Shown one piece after another: positions 33,596-43,467 of a stretch of 64,000 bases of DNA. Position 1 is the stretch's first letter. Every line of letters starts with the position of its first letter. Below the pieces are notes generated by a model, which saw only the letters and a list, made by a program, of their open reading frames with translations, had not been told where the DNA came from and searched no databases. Position numbers and translations under genes: made by a program. This DNA comes from Rhodoplanes sp963712435 (GTDB lineage: Bacteria; Pseudomonadota; Alphaproteobacteria; Rhizobiales; Xanthobacteraceae), in the NCBI GenBank assembly GCA_963712435.1, contig CAVQIB010000021.1, forward strand, positions 62,001-126,000. Reading direction: 5' to 3'.

Positions 33596-34612
33596 TCAGG
33601 GGTTCGCTTGTGGCGCAGCCGCTGCGCCTGATGAAGCCGGCGGCGTTTGCCGCCATGCCGGTGCGGCGGACGGCCGAGGAAGCGGCGGGAGTTCCAGCCG
33701 CGGCACGTCATACATGAGGAACGGGATCACGAGCAGCAAAGGCGGCGCGTTGAAGATCAGCAGCCGGATGATCGAGCCTTCCGGTATTTCCACAAAGTTC
33801 AGCCCCACCGCCCCCGCTACCATGAAGATGACGAACAGCAGCGGGATCGCGCGCCGAAAGGCCGCGCTCCAGCGCGCCCGGGCCAGCCTTTCATGGAAAA
33901 GGCGGGGCGGTTCGGCGAGCGTCTGCGCGAGATGCGCGACGGTCTTTTCCAGCTTCGCCTCCATCATGCGGGTCCGCTCGGGTTCGCGCCCGCGCACCCG
34001 CATGTAGCTGCTCCATTTTCCCGCCGCCCAGCCCGGGCGGAGTCGCCCCCAATCCCAACCAAGCACGGCGAGGAGATCGTCCGGCAATTCGAGCGAGTCG
34101 CCCGCCGCCGGCACGAGCTCGATATCCGCCGGAAACCGCTTCACCGTCGGCGCATTCAAGGTGAGGTTGAGACCGTCGATCCGCGCTGTTCCGCGCGTCA
34201 GGACCATCTGGATCGGCATCGCGCCGTCTGCTCGAGAACCGGAACTCGGATTCAGCCGGTAACTCTGGGCGATGACGACGCCGTTCGCTGGCCGGAAGTG
34301 GCGCTCCGGCGGGACGCCCTCGATGCGGGCAAGCAATTCGGCTGGCTGTGCGCCCTCGGTCTGCAGGGTCGCCTCCAGGCCGCATGGAAGGGTGAGCGTC
34401 CGGGTGAGACGGAACAAGCCAGAGTGAGGATTTTCGAGCTGCAGGACCTCGCGCGCGCCGGTCAACGCGGGCGCCTCGCCGGCATAGTCGACCGGCTTGA
34501 ACACGAGACGCCGTTCGAGGCGATTGGTCGCCCCGAGGTCCACCTGCCGACCGCGCCGCGTGAACGGCTCGACGAGACCCAGGATCTCGTGGTGGGTCAA
34601 CGGATTTGGCAT
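33596..34612 (-). CDS. Membrane protein of unknown function, first gene of the MoxR/VWA operon
   Basis: 338 residues from ATG 34612 (MPNPLTHHEILGLVEPFTRR). About 260 mostly cytoplasmic residues rich in Arg are followed by two close membrane helices (IPLLFVIFMVAGAVGLNFVE and IIRLLIFNAPPLLLVIPFLM) and a Pro-rich tail. A W-x-W segment, LGWDWGRLRPGW, is conspicuous. I recognise no family. Its position before a MoxR ATPase suggests a membrane anchor or substrate of that system. Confidence 0.7.
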   Translation of the reverse strand: MPNPLTHHEILGLVEPFTRRGRQVDLGATNRLERRLVFKPVDYAGEAPALTGAREVLQLENPHSGLFRLTRTLTLPCGLEATLQTEGAQPAELLARIEGVPPERHFRPANGVVIAQSYRLNPSSGSRADGAMPIQMVLTRGTARIDGLNLTLNAPTVKRFPADIELVPAAGDSLELPDDLLAVLGWDWGRLRPGWAAGKWSSYMRVRGREPERTRMMEAKLEKTVAHLAQTLAEPPRLFHERLARARWSAAFRRAIPLLFVIFMVAGAVGLNFVEIPEGSIIRLLIFNAPPLLLVIPFLMYDVPRLELPPLPRPSAAPAWRQTPPASSGAAAAPQANP

Positions 34613-34649
34613 CGAAACCCCTGGCCGGGCGAGGACGGGATGGGCGTGA

Positions 34650-36089
34650 TCACGGCGGACCGTCGGCGGGTTTCCAGGTTCCGTGAAACCCGAGAGGGAT
34701 GACCGCGGGCAATTCCAATCGACAGACGGGTCCGTCATCCAAGCGATCGGCGGAGTGAATCCAGAGTTCGCTGCAGTCGCGGTTTCCATCGAAAACGACC
34801 GTCAGGATCCAGCCGTTTTCCGGCCGATCGGCGTCCGCGGCAAAAATCGGTTCTGAAGGGTACAGTCCCTCGCCCAAATCCGATTCCGTCAGCGTCAGGG
34901 TCTTTGCGTCAAAGCGGCCAATAGTCTGGAACAGGTCTTCGACCAGATTCGCTCCGCGCCGATGCATCGAAAAGTAAGTGAAGCGCGAAGGCCGACCGGC
35001 GTCGCGCGGATCGATGACCGGAAACTCGCAATTTCGCGACATCGCCTCCTCCATGCTGATCACCCGCCCCTTGATCGGATCGATCAGTAGGTGGCACAGG
35101 GTCGACACCGCTGGAGTATGCGTCTGCCCGGAAGCAATCTCCTTGAGGCGCTGATTGCTTTGAAAGTCGGGATAGCGGACGACCTCGATCATGACCGAAC
35201 TATCGTCCCGTTCATAAGCATTCCCGAAATGCCACTGAAACCAGGGATCGGAGTTGAATCGGCTTGTCACCTCAAGCGTGGTCCGGTCGACCACGATGAT
35301 TTCCGTCCCCTGTTCAGGACGCCAGGCAAGCGCGTCGCCGTAGCTCTGCAGCATCGCCAGCACCGGAAGAAGCCTGACCTGAACGGGAGGAATGCAGATG
35401 ATCAGATAACGACCCGCGATGACAAAGTCATGGATGAACGGCGTCGCCCGAACCGTGATGGTCGCCTGCTGACGCACGCTTCCGGTCCGATCGCTGCGAT
35501 AGAGATGCAGCCCCGCCTTTCTCCCCAGGCTCACCCCGAAATTGAAAATGTCGCCCGTGCGCCAATCCTGCTTGGGATGTGCGGAATAGGACAGACCATT
35601 CAGCCCGTCCAAGTCGTCGATCCCAATGGTTTCCAAGGTGTCCAGGTCGAGGGCATGCGGCTGCCCGGCCTCCCATAGGGCAAGAAGCTTGTCCGGCAAC
35701 GCCAGCACGGAAGTATTGGCCGTGTTTTTCAACCCCTTTCCGAGCCGTCGCCACCACGGTCCCGGCGGCGTCATGCCATAGTTCGCGAGAACGAGTTTTC
35801 CCGTGCGCCGCTCCAACTGGTATCCCGCGGTTTGCACATAGCGATATGCAGCCGTTGCGGCCGCACCGGTGAAACGGACGCTCAGGATCGCGCCATCGCC
35901 ATCGAACCAGTGCCCCACATGCTGTCCGCCACGCTCCAGACACGCTGGGCCGTTGCGGAACAGGGCGCCCCTGACTCCGGAAGGAATAGCGCCTTCCACC
36001 AAGCGGAGCGGAACCGGCCCGAACTCCTGGCCCGACCGGAGAATCGCCTCCGACCATTTCGGAATGGGTTGCGATCTGGGGTTCAGCAT
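34650..36089 (-). CDS. Carotenoid oxygenase family protein
   Basis: 479 residues from ATG 36089 (MLNPRSQPIP). A seven-bladed propeller enzyme of the retinal-pigment-epithelium-65 family that cleaves carotenoid or stilbenoid double bonds with oxygen. The four iron-binding His are in SAHPKQD, PFIHDFV, FQWHFGNAYE and FHGTWKPA, and the Glu-rich EVVRYPDF strand is present. The early GALFRNGPACLERGG and HWFDGDGAI motifs are typical. No signal peptide is seen. It is a single gene; no carotenoid synthesis genes are in the window, so the substrate is unclear. Confidence 0.93.
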   Translation of the reverse strand: MLNPRSQPIPKWSEAILRSGQEFGPVPLRLVEGAIPSGVRGALFRNGPACLERGGQHVGHWFDGDGAILSVRFTGAAATAAYRYVQTAGYQLERRTGKLVLANYGMTPPGPWWRRLGKGLKNTANTSVLALPDKLLALWEAGQPHALDLDTLETIGIDDLDGLNGLSYSAHPKQDWRTGDIFNFGVSLGRKAGLHLYRSDRTGSVRQQATITVRATPFIHDFVIAGRYLIICIPPVQVRLLPVLAMLQSYGDALAWRPEQGTEIIVVDRTTLEVTSRFNSDPWFQWHFGNAYERDDSSVMIEVVRYPDFQSNQRLKEIASGQTHTPAVSTLCHLLIDPIKGRVISMEEAMSRNCEFPVIDPRDAGRPSRFTYFSMHRRGANLVEDLFQTIGRFDAKTLTLTESDLGEGLYPSEPIFAADADRPENGWILTVVFDGNRDCSELWIHSADRLDDGPVCRLELPAVIPLGFHGTWKPADGPP

Positions 36090-36717
36090 GTGTCGTTGCG
36101 CCTCGGCCTCGTTCGGTGATCGGCTTGCTTTGCGTCCCGGAGAGTGACCGGACCGCGCCAACGCCCGTCAATTGCTAGTCTCGTTCGAGCCATCACGGCG
36201 GGCCGAACACGCCAAAGTCTCCCGGCAATTGTCGCCCGCTTTAATCCGTCAGCACCAGTTTTAACCACGCCGGCCGCAGTCGAGCGACCCGCTTACTTGC
36301 CGGTTCGATCGAAGAACCGATGTGGCAGATGTCATTTATAGTTGTCGTCAACCAAAAAAACGTAACTCATCAACATTTTTAAGAGGATACATTGACGAAC
36401 GCGAATTGTTTCAACGGGTTCCCACAAAGGAACCGTTTTCTCATGGGCGGACCGACGGCGCCGATGCTGGAGCAGATGTCTCGCGCCGTCATCCCGTCCG
36501 CCGCGCTCGCGCGTGGTTTCATTTTCGTTGAGGTCGCGGCGGCGGCGACGGGGCCGCTCTCCCTGGAGCACCCTAAGTTCGAGGTTTGCGATGTTCGGCG
36601 GACGGGCCGCCCCGCCGCATCCTCAGACGCCTGAACGATCAAGACGCGACGCCGGCCGACATCTTCGGCTCAACCAGCTGCTTCACGACGCCGCAGCGAG
36701 GAAGCCGCTTTGCTTCA
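36090..36717. other. Intergenic region with an AT-rich segment; no certain gene
   Basis: The 628 nt between carotenoid oxygenase and MAPEG genes hold a distinctly A+T-rich segment (about 36320-36400). A possible 80-codon frame starts at TTG 36392 behind AAGAGGATACA, but its product has no recognisable domain. An imperfect hairpin lies at about 36413-36434 (GGGTTCC, GGAACC). The AT-rich block would suit a promoter. Confidence 0.4.
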
Positions 36718-37107
36718 TCAAGCGAAGGACCTCAGCACAGCGTAGACTGCGCCGAGGAACAAGGCCGTCTGCGCGGCGAACGAGATCATCATTCCTCGTC
36801 CGCGCAATGCGGGTTCGCGGATATACGCCACCGAGTAGACGGCGCGCCCCATGCACCAGACAAACCCGCCGGCGGCCGCGGCTTCGTCGGAGAGGAAAAA
36901 CGCGCAAAGCCAGAGCGACGGCAAGAAAAAGGCCATCTGCTCCAGCATGTTCATCTGGACGCGGTACACGCGATCGAAGTGCTCGTTGCCCGTCGTCGCG
37001 GGCGCGGCCACCTTGTACTTGATGCGCGCCCTGCCGACGTTCAGCGTGAAAAGGAGGTAGAGCAGCAGCGCCGAAAGCGTTACGGCTGCGGTGTAGTGCG
37101 GAATCAT
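36718..37107 (-). CDS. MAPEG-family membrane protein
   Basis: 129 residues from ATG 37107; GTG 37137 would add ten residues, but families of this type start close to the first helix. Four hydrophobic helices are seen (TAAVTLSALLLYLLFTL, MAFFLPSLWLCAFF, the short AAAGGFVWCMGRAVYSV, and ISFAAQTALFLGAVYAVL). The R-V-Q-x-N-x-x-E motif (YRVQMNMLEQM) is the signature of membrane-associated glutathione/eicosanoid enzymes. Bacterial members are often glutathione transferase-like; activity here is unproven. Confidence 0.86.
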   Translation of the reverse strand: MIPHYTAAVTLSALLLYLLFTLNVGRARIKYKVAAPATTGNEHFDRVYRVQMNMLEQMAFFLPSLWLCAFFLSDEAAAAGGFVWCMGRAVYSVAYIREPALRGRGMMISFAAQTALFLGAVYAVLRSFA

Positions 37108-37174
37108 ACGCGGTGCCCACTGGTTGATGAGAAACACTCGATGCCAGAGGCTCCGACATTCGGAAATGACTTAA

Positions 37175-37198
37175 ATCATCCCGTTGCCCTGGGATGAT
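37175..37198. promoter_or_regulatory. Perfect dyad upstream of the MAPEG gene
   Basis: ATCATCCC (37175-37182) and GGGATGAT (37191-37198) are perfect 8-bp arms with an 8-nt spacer, 68 bases upstream of the MAPEG start. It may be an operator or a terminator for leftward transcription; no T-run is present on either side. Confidence 0.4.
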
Positions 37199-37626
37199 CA
37201 CGGACGCCTTTTCGCGTCAGCAGGCCTGAAAGAGAAGCTTTTTGAGAGTTGCCGGTCTTTGAGGGAGGGATGCGTCGTCTTCGATTGAAGGGTTGCCGAC
37301 AAATTGCGCCTTCGTGGCCGCGGGCCGGGCGACGGCGGGTCGCCGACCCGACCTTCGCACGAAGTTCTTCATCGACGCCCGCGCCTGAATTTTGCGTTCC
37401 GTCGACCGAGAAGCGCTCGCCCGACACGAGCGCGCACATCGTTGTGGGTCAGCAGTTCGGCCGAGGAGTTGCGCGCGCCCTCAGCCCGACTAGCCGGTCG
37501 CAGTTTTCGTTGAAGGACAAGCATCTCGGCCGCGGGCATGCAGCCGAACAGCGTGGGAGCGCGACCGAGCCGACCGGACCCGCGCGCGTCGCACGCCGCG
37601 AGGGACCCGCTGCGGGCTCCGGAGCG
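37199..37626. other. No gene seen
   Basis: 428 nt with only shadow frames on both strands and no signal or repeat beyond ordinary GC-rich sequence. Confidence 0.5.
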
Positions 37627-37866
37627 CTACGGCTTCGTCAGATAGTACAGTTTCCGATGCTGCTCATGCTCGTCAGTATGGACGCAAACGAGCAGTTGCT
37701 TGCGCTGCAGCGCGATGAGCGTGTTGACCAGGACGCGGGAACCGATCGGGCCGACAGCGCGAGCGATTTCCTCGGCCTCGAGGCCGCCCTTGCCGCTCGC
37801 GAACGGCTTCGAGTGGCGCGCGATCATCGCGAGCACAGCGCTTTCGATGTCGGTGATCTCGGTCAT
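37627..37866 (-). CDS. Small conserved-looking protein, winged-helix-like
   Basis: 79 residues from ATG 37866 (MTEITDIESAVLAMIARHSK). The amphipathic pattern of three helices, then QRKQLLVCVHTDEHEQHRKLYYLTKP as a beta hairpin with a Y-Y-L-T end, resembles a winged-helix fold, and G-L-E-A-E-E-I-A-R-A-V looks like a recognition-unit helix. No named family is recognised. The frame has normal codon bias and is free of shifts. Possibly a small DNA-binding regulator. Confidence 0.6.
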   Translation of the reverse strand: MTEITDIESAVLAMIARHSKPFASGKGGLEAEEIARAVGPIGSRVLVNTLIALQRKQLLVCVHTDEHEQHRKLYYLTKP

Positions 37867-38348
37867 CTAACCCATCTCCATCACGCGTTCCGGTTCTTCC
37901 GGACCGCTCAGCACGACCAATGGCGAGTCGGGAATGGCAGCTTGTTAATGTCCCACGCTCGCTCGCCGGAGAGGACTTATCGCTCCTCATACGATCAATG
38001 CTGGCGAGTGGAGCGAGGTTCCGTGTCTCGAAGCAGCGCGCCTGCACGCCAGTGACCCACAACCGTCGTCGATGCAAACCGAAGCGACGGTCCAGCCATT
38101 GGACGCAGAGAGTCATGGCGCGGTTCAGGCGCAATCTTGGGCTCACGCGGATTTGAGTTTTTTCGCTGGCCATCGATGGGTTGGTCGGGCAAGACTGACA
38201 GCAGTCCTCGCTGCAATCGCAGGATGCGCAAGCCCGCGAACGCCTATGCGCGGCTGACGCGATGGCGCGGCCAGGGCTCGCCGCGCCGAAGGCTACAATC
38301 AGCAGGGGCCAAGCGCGCAAGCGCTCGGCGCGACGGGAATGTCAGCTC
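37867..38348. other. No gene seen
   Basis: 482 nt between divergent genes. Several frames cross it but none has a recognisable domain or ribosome-binding site. It should contain the promoter of the BKACE-type gene. Confidence 0.45.
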
Positions 38349-39281
38349 ATGGCGAAAGCACGCAAGGTCGTCATCACCTGCGCCGTCACCGGCGCAATCC
38401 ATACGCCCTCGATGTCCCCGCATCTGCCGGTCACGGCGCAAGAGATCGCCGACGCGGCGATCGGCGCGGCCGAGGCGGGCGCCGCGATCGTGCATCTGCA
38501 TGCGCGCAATCCGCAGGACGGCCGGCCGGACCAGAGTCCGGAGGCCTTTGCGCCGTTCTTGAAGGTCATCAAGCAGCGCTCGAACTGCGTGGTGAACATC
38601 ACCACCGGCGGGGCGCCCACCATGACGGCGGAGGAGCGCGTGCGCCCGGCTGCGACGTTCAAGCCGGAGGTCGCTTCGCTGAACATGGGCACGATGAATT
38701 TCGGCCTCTATCCCATGCTCGGCCGCTTTCGCGACTTCAAGCACGAATGGGAGCGGCCCTATCTCGAAGCCTCGCGCGCGGGGATGTTCAAGAACACCTT
38801 CGCCGATATCGAGTACATCCTCACGACCTGCGCGGAAAACGGGACGCGTTTCGAGATCGAGTGCTACGACATCGGGCACCTCTACACGCTCGCGCATTTC
38901 GTCGAGCGGAAGCTCATCGCGCCGCCTTTATTCATCCAGAGCGTGTTCGGCATTCTGGGCGGCATCGGCACGCATCCGGAGGACGTGATGCAGATGAAGC
39001 GCACGGCCGATCGGCTGTTCGGCAATGACTATCGCTGGTCCGTGCTCGGAGCCGGACGCTCCCAAATGCAGATCGCGGCGATGGCCGCCGCCATGGGCGG
39101 CAATGTGCGCGTCGGGCTCGAGGATTCGATCTGGATCGGTCCGGGCGAGCTCGCGAAGTCCAATGCCGAGCAGGTCCGAAAAGTCCGCGAGATCATCAGC
39201 GGCCTCGGGCTCGACGTCGCGAGCCCCGACGAAGCGCGGGAGATCCTTGCGCTCAAGGGCGGCGACAAGGTCGCGTTCTGA
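38349..39281 (+). CDS. 3-keto-5-aminohexanoate cleavage (BKACE/DUF849) family enzyme
   Basis: 310 residues from ATG 38349. A TIM-barrel beta-keto acid cleavage enzyme: members condense a beta-keto acid with acetyl-CoA to give acetoacetate and a new CoA ester, with a Zn ion. Seen: ITCAVTGAIHTPS at the first strand, VHLHARNPQDGRP (the two metal His), NITTGGAPTM, ASLNMGTMNFG, the W-S-V-L-G-A-G-R strand and RVGLEDSIWI near the end. BKACE members have varied substrates (amino-hexanoate, carnitine-derived, short beta-keto acids), and context gives no clear hint. Confidence 0.92.
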   Translation: MAKARKVVITCAVTGAIHTPSMSPHLPVTAQEIADAAIGAAEAGAAIVHLHARNPQDGRPDQSPEAFAPFLKVIKQRSNCVVNITTGGAPTMTAEERVRPAATFKPEVASLNMGTMNFGLYPMLGRFRDFKHEWERPYLEASRAGMFKNTFADIEYILTTCAENGTRFEIECYDIGHLYTLAHFVERKLIAPPLFIQSVFGILGGIGTHPEDVMQMKRTADRLFGNDYRWSVLGAGRSQMQIAAMAAAMGGNVRVGLEDSIWIGPGELAKSNAEQVRKVREIISGLGLDVASPDEAREILALKGGDKVAF

Positions 39282-39443
39282 CCCCCAGGCGGGCCGCATG
39301 ATGCGACCGAGCCTTCACGCCGCCGCTTCGACCTGAGGGACGCCACGGCGCGTGCTCGGCGTTTGCTGAAGCTTCCGCGAACACGTAAATTCTGTTTAGA
39401 CGCAAACAAAGCGGCTAGACGCCGCGGTTGAAGGACCAGTGTG

Positions 39444-40236
39444 ATGAGCCAACCGGATATCGCGGGCGGGACCGGCGCGTCCTCAAAGGGCGAGAGGGTC
39501 TTCGCCTGCGACGTCAATCTCGGCTTTCCGTGCGACCAGCCGGAATGGGCCGCCTTCTTCAGCGATCGCGGCTGGCGCACGGTCGATTACGACGACATGG
39601 GCAGGCTGACGGAGACCCTGAAATCGCACGCGGCGACGGCGGCGTTTCTGCCGGCGGCGAACTATTTCTATCTCAGGGACGATCCGTACTATGCCGGGTT
39701 CGCCAGCGCGCTCGCCATGAAGACCGGCGGCGCGACCGTCAGCAGCGTGCTGGTCGTGCCGAAGGCGAGCGACGGCCCGCAGCATCGTGGACCTCGCGGG
39801 CAAGCGGCTCGGCTATATCAATCTCTACTGCACGACCAGCTACTTCTCGCCGGCCATCCTGCTCGCCGAGCACGACATCCCGTTCGAGGGCTTTTTCTCC
39901 GCCGTCAGGCCGCTCGCCGCCTGGCAGCATCAGATCGACGCCGTGGTCGCCGGTGACGTCGACGCCACCATGGTCGAAGAGGGCATCTGGCGCGACAATC
40001 CGGCCAATGCGCAGGCGACCAGAATCATCGGCAAAGTCGAGCGGCTGCCGGGGCCCGTCATCGTGCTGGCGAGCACGGCCGACGCGGAGTTTGCGTCCGC
40101 ATTCCTCGCCAAGCTGCTCGCAACGCGGACGGCGAGGCCGCACCAGCCGTTTGCCGGATACGCTCCCTATTGCCGGGACGTGGTTGAGGCCTTTTTCGAG
40201 CGGAGCGAGCGGGCGTTTTCGGTCGTGCCGGCGTAG
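39444..40236 (+). CDS. PhnD-like substrate-binding protein (one frameshift)
   Basis: About 264 residues. ATG 39444 follows GAAGGACC. The first frame gives ACDVNLGFPCDQPEW to VVPKASDG; after a one-base shift at about 39778 it continues SIVDLAGKRLGYINLYCTTS to TAG 40234-40236. The pattern LAGKRLGYIN and F-F-S-A-V-R with DVDATMVEEGIW is typical of periplasmic phosphate/phosphonate-type binding proteins. No signal peptide is visible, so it may act in the cytoplasm or the start may lie elsewhere. No ABC permease or ATPase is next to it. Confidence 0.75.
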
Positions 40237-40257
40237 CGCGGACATGATTTCGCACAG

Positions 40258-40343
40258 TGGTCATGCCCCGCGCAGGCGGGGCATCCAGTAATCACCGAAA
40301 GCTTTGTGTTTACTGGATCGCCCGCTTGCGCGGGCGATGACGC
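40258..40343. repeat. Intergenic triple-hairpin palindromic element
   Basis: Three perfect inverted repeats in a row: ATGCCCCGC/GCGGGGCAT (40263-40271, 40276-40284), CCAGTAA/TTACTGG (40285-40291, 40310-40316) and ATCGCCCGC/GCGGGCGAT (40317-40325, 40330-40338). The middle pair encloses a longer loop. This build and wording are those of a repeated element dispersed through alphaproteobacterial genomes. It sits between convergent genes and may act as a terminator. Confidence 0.85.
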
Positions 40344-40368
40344 CGGGAGTTGTCGATTCGAAGCCAAT

Positions 40369-43001
40369 TCATTCTGCTCTTGTCTGGTCATTCTGCTCTT
40401 CTCTAGCCATTGCCAGCGCCGGTGCGGAGCCAGCGTCAGAGTCGCAGCAACCGCCGCGGCCACAACGCATTCCGCAGACTACCGGCCGTCCGGCTCTGTT
40501 CGCCGCGCGTCGGAGCGCCTCGATCAGATCGGCGAGTTCCCGGCTGCTCGGGGTGATCGCTGCGAGCCGCTCGGCGTAATGGAGCGCCGTTGCGGGATCG
40601 CCTGAATCGCGGTTGAAGCTGATGAGCGCGCCCAGGATGTCGTGATTGTCGGGATGCCGGGCGAGGGCGTCGTCGAGAACGGCCAGAGCCTCGGGAACGC
40701 GTCCGGTCGAATGCAGGCCGACGGCATAGACATAGGCGTATCGCGCCTGCTCGGGCGCGAGCTCGGCGGCCTGGCGCAATTCCGCGACGGCGTCGGCGCG
40801 GCGACCGAGGCGGACCATCGCCAGGCCGAGCGCATGATGCAGCCCCGCATCGCCCGGAGACGCCGCAACGGCCGCGCGCAGCACGCTCTCGCCGTCGCCG
40901 TCGCGTCCGAGACTTCGGTAGAGATCGGCGAGGTTGATCGCGGCGGGCCCGTATTGCGGACCGAGCCGCAGCGCCGATTTGAATTCCGCTTCGGCGTCGG
41001 CGAACTGGCCGCGCCGCGCATAAAAGCTGCCGAGCGCCGAACGCGCTTCGGGCCGGTCGGCATTGAGGCGTTGCGCCGCGATGAACTCCGCCGCCGCGCG
41101 ATCGAAACGGTCGCGATCGGCCGCCGGCTGGCTCGCGGACGGAACGCCGGCGAGGAGGGACACGGCCCGGATGCGCACGCCGCGGCTCGGATCGGACAGG
41201 AGCGGAGAGACGAGCGGCCAGATCCGCGCCGCCGGCGCGTTCTCGCAGCATGTCGAGTGCGCCGATCCGCACCATCGGATCGGGATCGGCGAGCCCGGCC
41301 CGCGCCAAATCGATGTTTGCGGGCGAAACGTGCGGAGCAAGCTCGGCGAGCGCGCTTGCGCGCGCGATCGCCGGCATGCCGTCCTTCGCTGCGACGGCGG
41401 CGAGCAGCGATGCGGCGGTCGCCTTGCCGGTCCATGCCGCGTGAAAGGCGTCGCCGTAGGTGCTGCAGGCCCTTGCGGTTCGGCCCGTGCCAGCGCTCGA
41501 TCGCGGCAGCCGACCACGCAGCCGTCTTGTCGGCGTGACAGTCGTTGCAGGCGTTGGATGCGCCGAGCTTCGCCGACAGATCGGGCCGCGGAATGCGGAA
41601 GCTGTGATCGTGCCGCCGGTCGACCACCATATAGGTGCGAACCGGCATGTGGCACGACGACGCAGGCGAGCGGCGGGCTCGCTGCTTCATGCCGGGCATG
41701 GCTGCGCGTTCGCATAGGCCGCGGACGCATGGCATTGCAGGCATGTGTTGTCGCCGGAAAACCGCAGCTTGGCGCTGTGCGGATCGTGGCAATCGCTGCA
41801 GGTGACGCCCGCTGCGAACATCTTGCTCTGCTTGAACGAGCCGTAATCATAGACCTCGTCGCGCGTCTGGCCGTCGGCCTGGTAGAGCCCACGGGCGATC
41901 GGCGAAACCACATGCGTGTCGGACAGCCAGCGCCCTGGAACCCAGTCCTCGGAAAACGCGCCGCGGCGCGCGTGGCAGAACCCGCAGGTCTCGACCTCCT
42001 TGCGCAGCGAGCGCCGGCGCTGACGCTGCGCCGCGCGTTTCCCGTGGCGGGATCGAGCGGCCATGCAACCCCGGCTCGCTCGTCGAAGCGCACGACGAGC
42101 CCCTTCGTTGGATCGTCGACGCTTGCCGAATGATCACCGGCTCTGCTCGTCGCGCGCCCATGCGACGTGACGCGAGCCGCGGCCGTGGCAGGCCTCGCAG
42201 CCGACGCTGATCTCCGCCCAACTCGTTGCAAAGCGGTCGGTCGCCGCATCGTAGTTCTTGCGCACGCCGGTCGAATGACACTCCGCGCACATGAAGTTCC
42301 AGTTCTGATTCAGCTTGGTCCAGTGCAGGAAGTCGTCGTGGCGGATCTGTTCGTCCGGATAGAGGTGGAACCAGCGCTGACCGCCCTGATCCTTCGGGCG
42401 GCTGTCCCAGGCGATCGAGAGCGCCTGCAGCCGGCCGTCGGGGAATTCCACGAGGTATTGCTGCAGCGGATCGAGACCGAACGTGTATTTGATCTCGAAC
42501 GCGCCGAGCTTGCCGTCCGGCCCGTCGGTCTCGACGAAGAATTTTCCATGCTCGCGGAAGAAGCGGGAGCGCACGCCGAAATACTCGAAACGCGCATCGG
42601 AGAAGTCGCCGAGCACCGTTTTTTCCGTCGCGTGATCCATCGCGTGCTTGTGCTGCGACAGCGCGCCAGAGATCCGCTTGCGGCCGATGGCATCCGGCGC
42701 AGGTCTCGCTTCCGACGAAGGCGGCTTCAGGACCGGACCCGGTCTCTGGCCCGGCCAGTGAATGGCCGATGACGCCGCCGGTCCCATATCGCAACGCCAT
42801 CCCGATCGAGAGGACGGCGGCGAGCGCGGCCGATGCCGCGATCCAAGTCCTCGGTTTCGACAGAAGGCCGACAGCAATGTGGAAGGAGCGGTGATTCGGC
42901 TTGATCGCCTGCGCAGAATCCGGGGACTTCCTCCGCAACGCGTCTTCCGTGACGGAACTGAGCGGGGGGTCCGACACCTCACCATTCCTGGAACATGACA
43001 C
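40369..43001 (-). pseudogene. Multihaem cytochrome c with TPR repeats (several frameshifts)
   Basis: About 877 codons. One N-terminal membrane helix (TWIAASAALAAVLSIGMAL) precedes a cytochrome c554-like region with seven CxxCH haem sites: CAGCH, CAECH, CEACH, CGFCH, CSDCH, CLQCH and CNDCH, spread from about 42710 to 41545. An armadillo-like segment (DPDPMVRIGALDMLRE) and at least five tetratricopeptide repeats (about 41130-40560) follow. Frame changes lie near 42660, 42140, 42045, 41690, 41450 and 41215. Proteins of this type are exported electron carriers or oxidoreductases, often in sulfur or nitrogen metabolism; the role is unknown. The start, GTG 43001, is uncertain. Confidence 0.78.
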
Positions 43002-43031
43002 CGCCGGCCGTCGCTTCCGGCGCGGCGAATG

Positions 43032-43379
43032 TCACGGGCTGATCGCGCGCCGCGCGGCCGCGAGCGCCTGCTCGCACGCGCTCTTGTCGTTGGCGGCGTC
43101 GGCCTCACGGGCCTTGGCGAGCGCCGCCACCGCCTCTTCCGTTCTCGGGCCGTCGCCGATCTCTTCTTCGGCGGCGGCGATCGACCCGGGCGTCGGCTGA
43201 TGATGGAGCATGGCCGCGGTGCTTTCCCGCGCCGACGTACCCGCGGCCGCGACCGCTTCAATGACCGCGTCGACCTCGATTTGCATGCGCTCGATCTCGG
43301 TTGTGCAGGGCCCGGCATGGCTCGGCAAGACCGGCAAGAGCGCCGCGGCTGCGCTCAACAAGAGCGTATTGATCGTCAT
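43032..43379 (-). CDS. Small exported helical protein
   Basis: 115 residues from ATG 43379 with a signal peptide (MTINTLLLSAAAALLPVLPS, cleavage after SHA). The mature part is helical: an E-I-E-R-M-Q-I-E-V-D-A-V-I-E-A-V-A helix and a final ACEQALAAARRAI helix, with one Cys near each end that could form a disulfide. It lies 30 nt upstream of the cytochrome-TPR gene on the same strand and 88 nt after the arylsulfatase, suggesting one operon. No family is recognised. Confidence 0.75.
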   Translation of the reverse strand: MTINTLLLSAAAALLPVLPSHAGPCTTEIERMQIEVDAVIEAVAAAGTSARESTAAMLHHQPTPGSIAAAEEEIGDGPRTEEAVAALAKAREADAANDKSACEQALAAARRAISP

Positions 43380-43467
43380 GCAAGATCGCACGGATTTGCT
43401 CCCTCGCGTTGCGGCTGCGGCGGGCGCCCCGTTGGGACGCCCGTTTCGCCTGACGCGCTCGTTACTG

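Noticed and set aside
37249..38055. 268-codon plus-strand frame
   Set aside because: No start signal, no domain, and it lies opposite the better supported 79-residue gene at 37627-37866.
40258..40343. Possible tRNA or small RNA gene from the strong hairpins
   Set aside because: Three separate palindromes without cloverleaf order or anticodon arm; the form fits a dispersed intergenic palindromic element.
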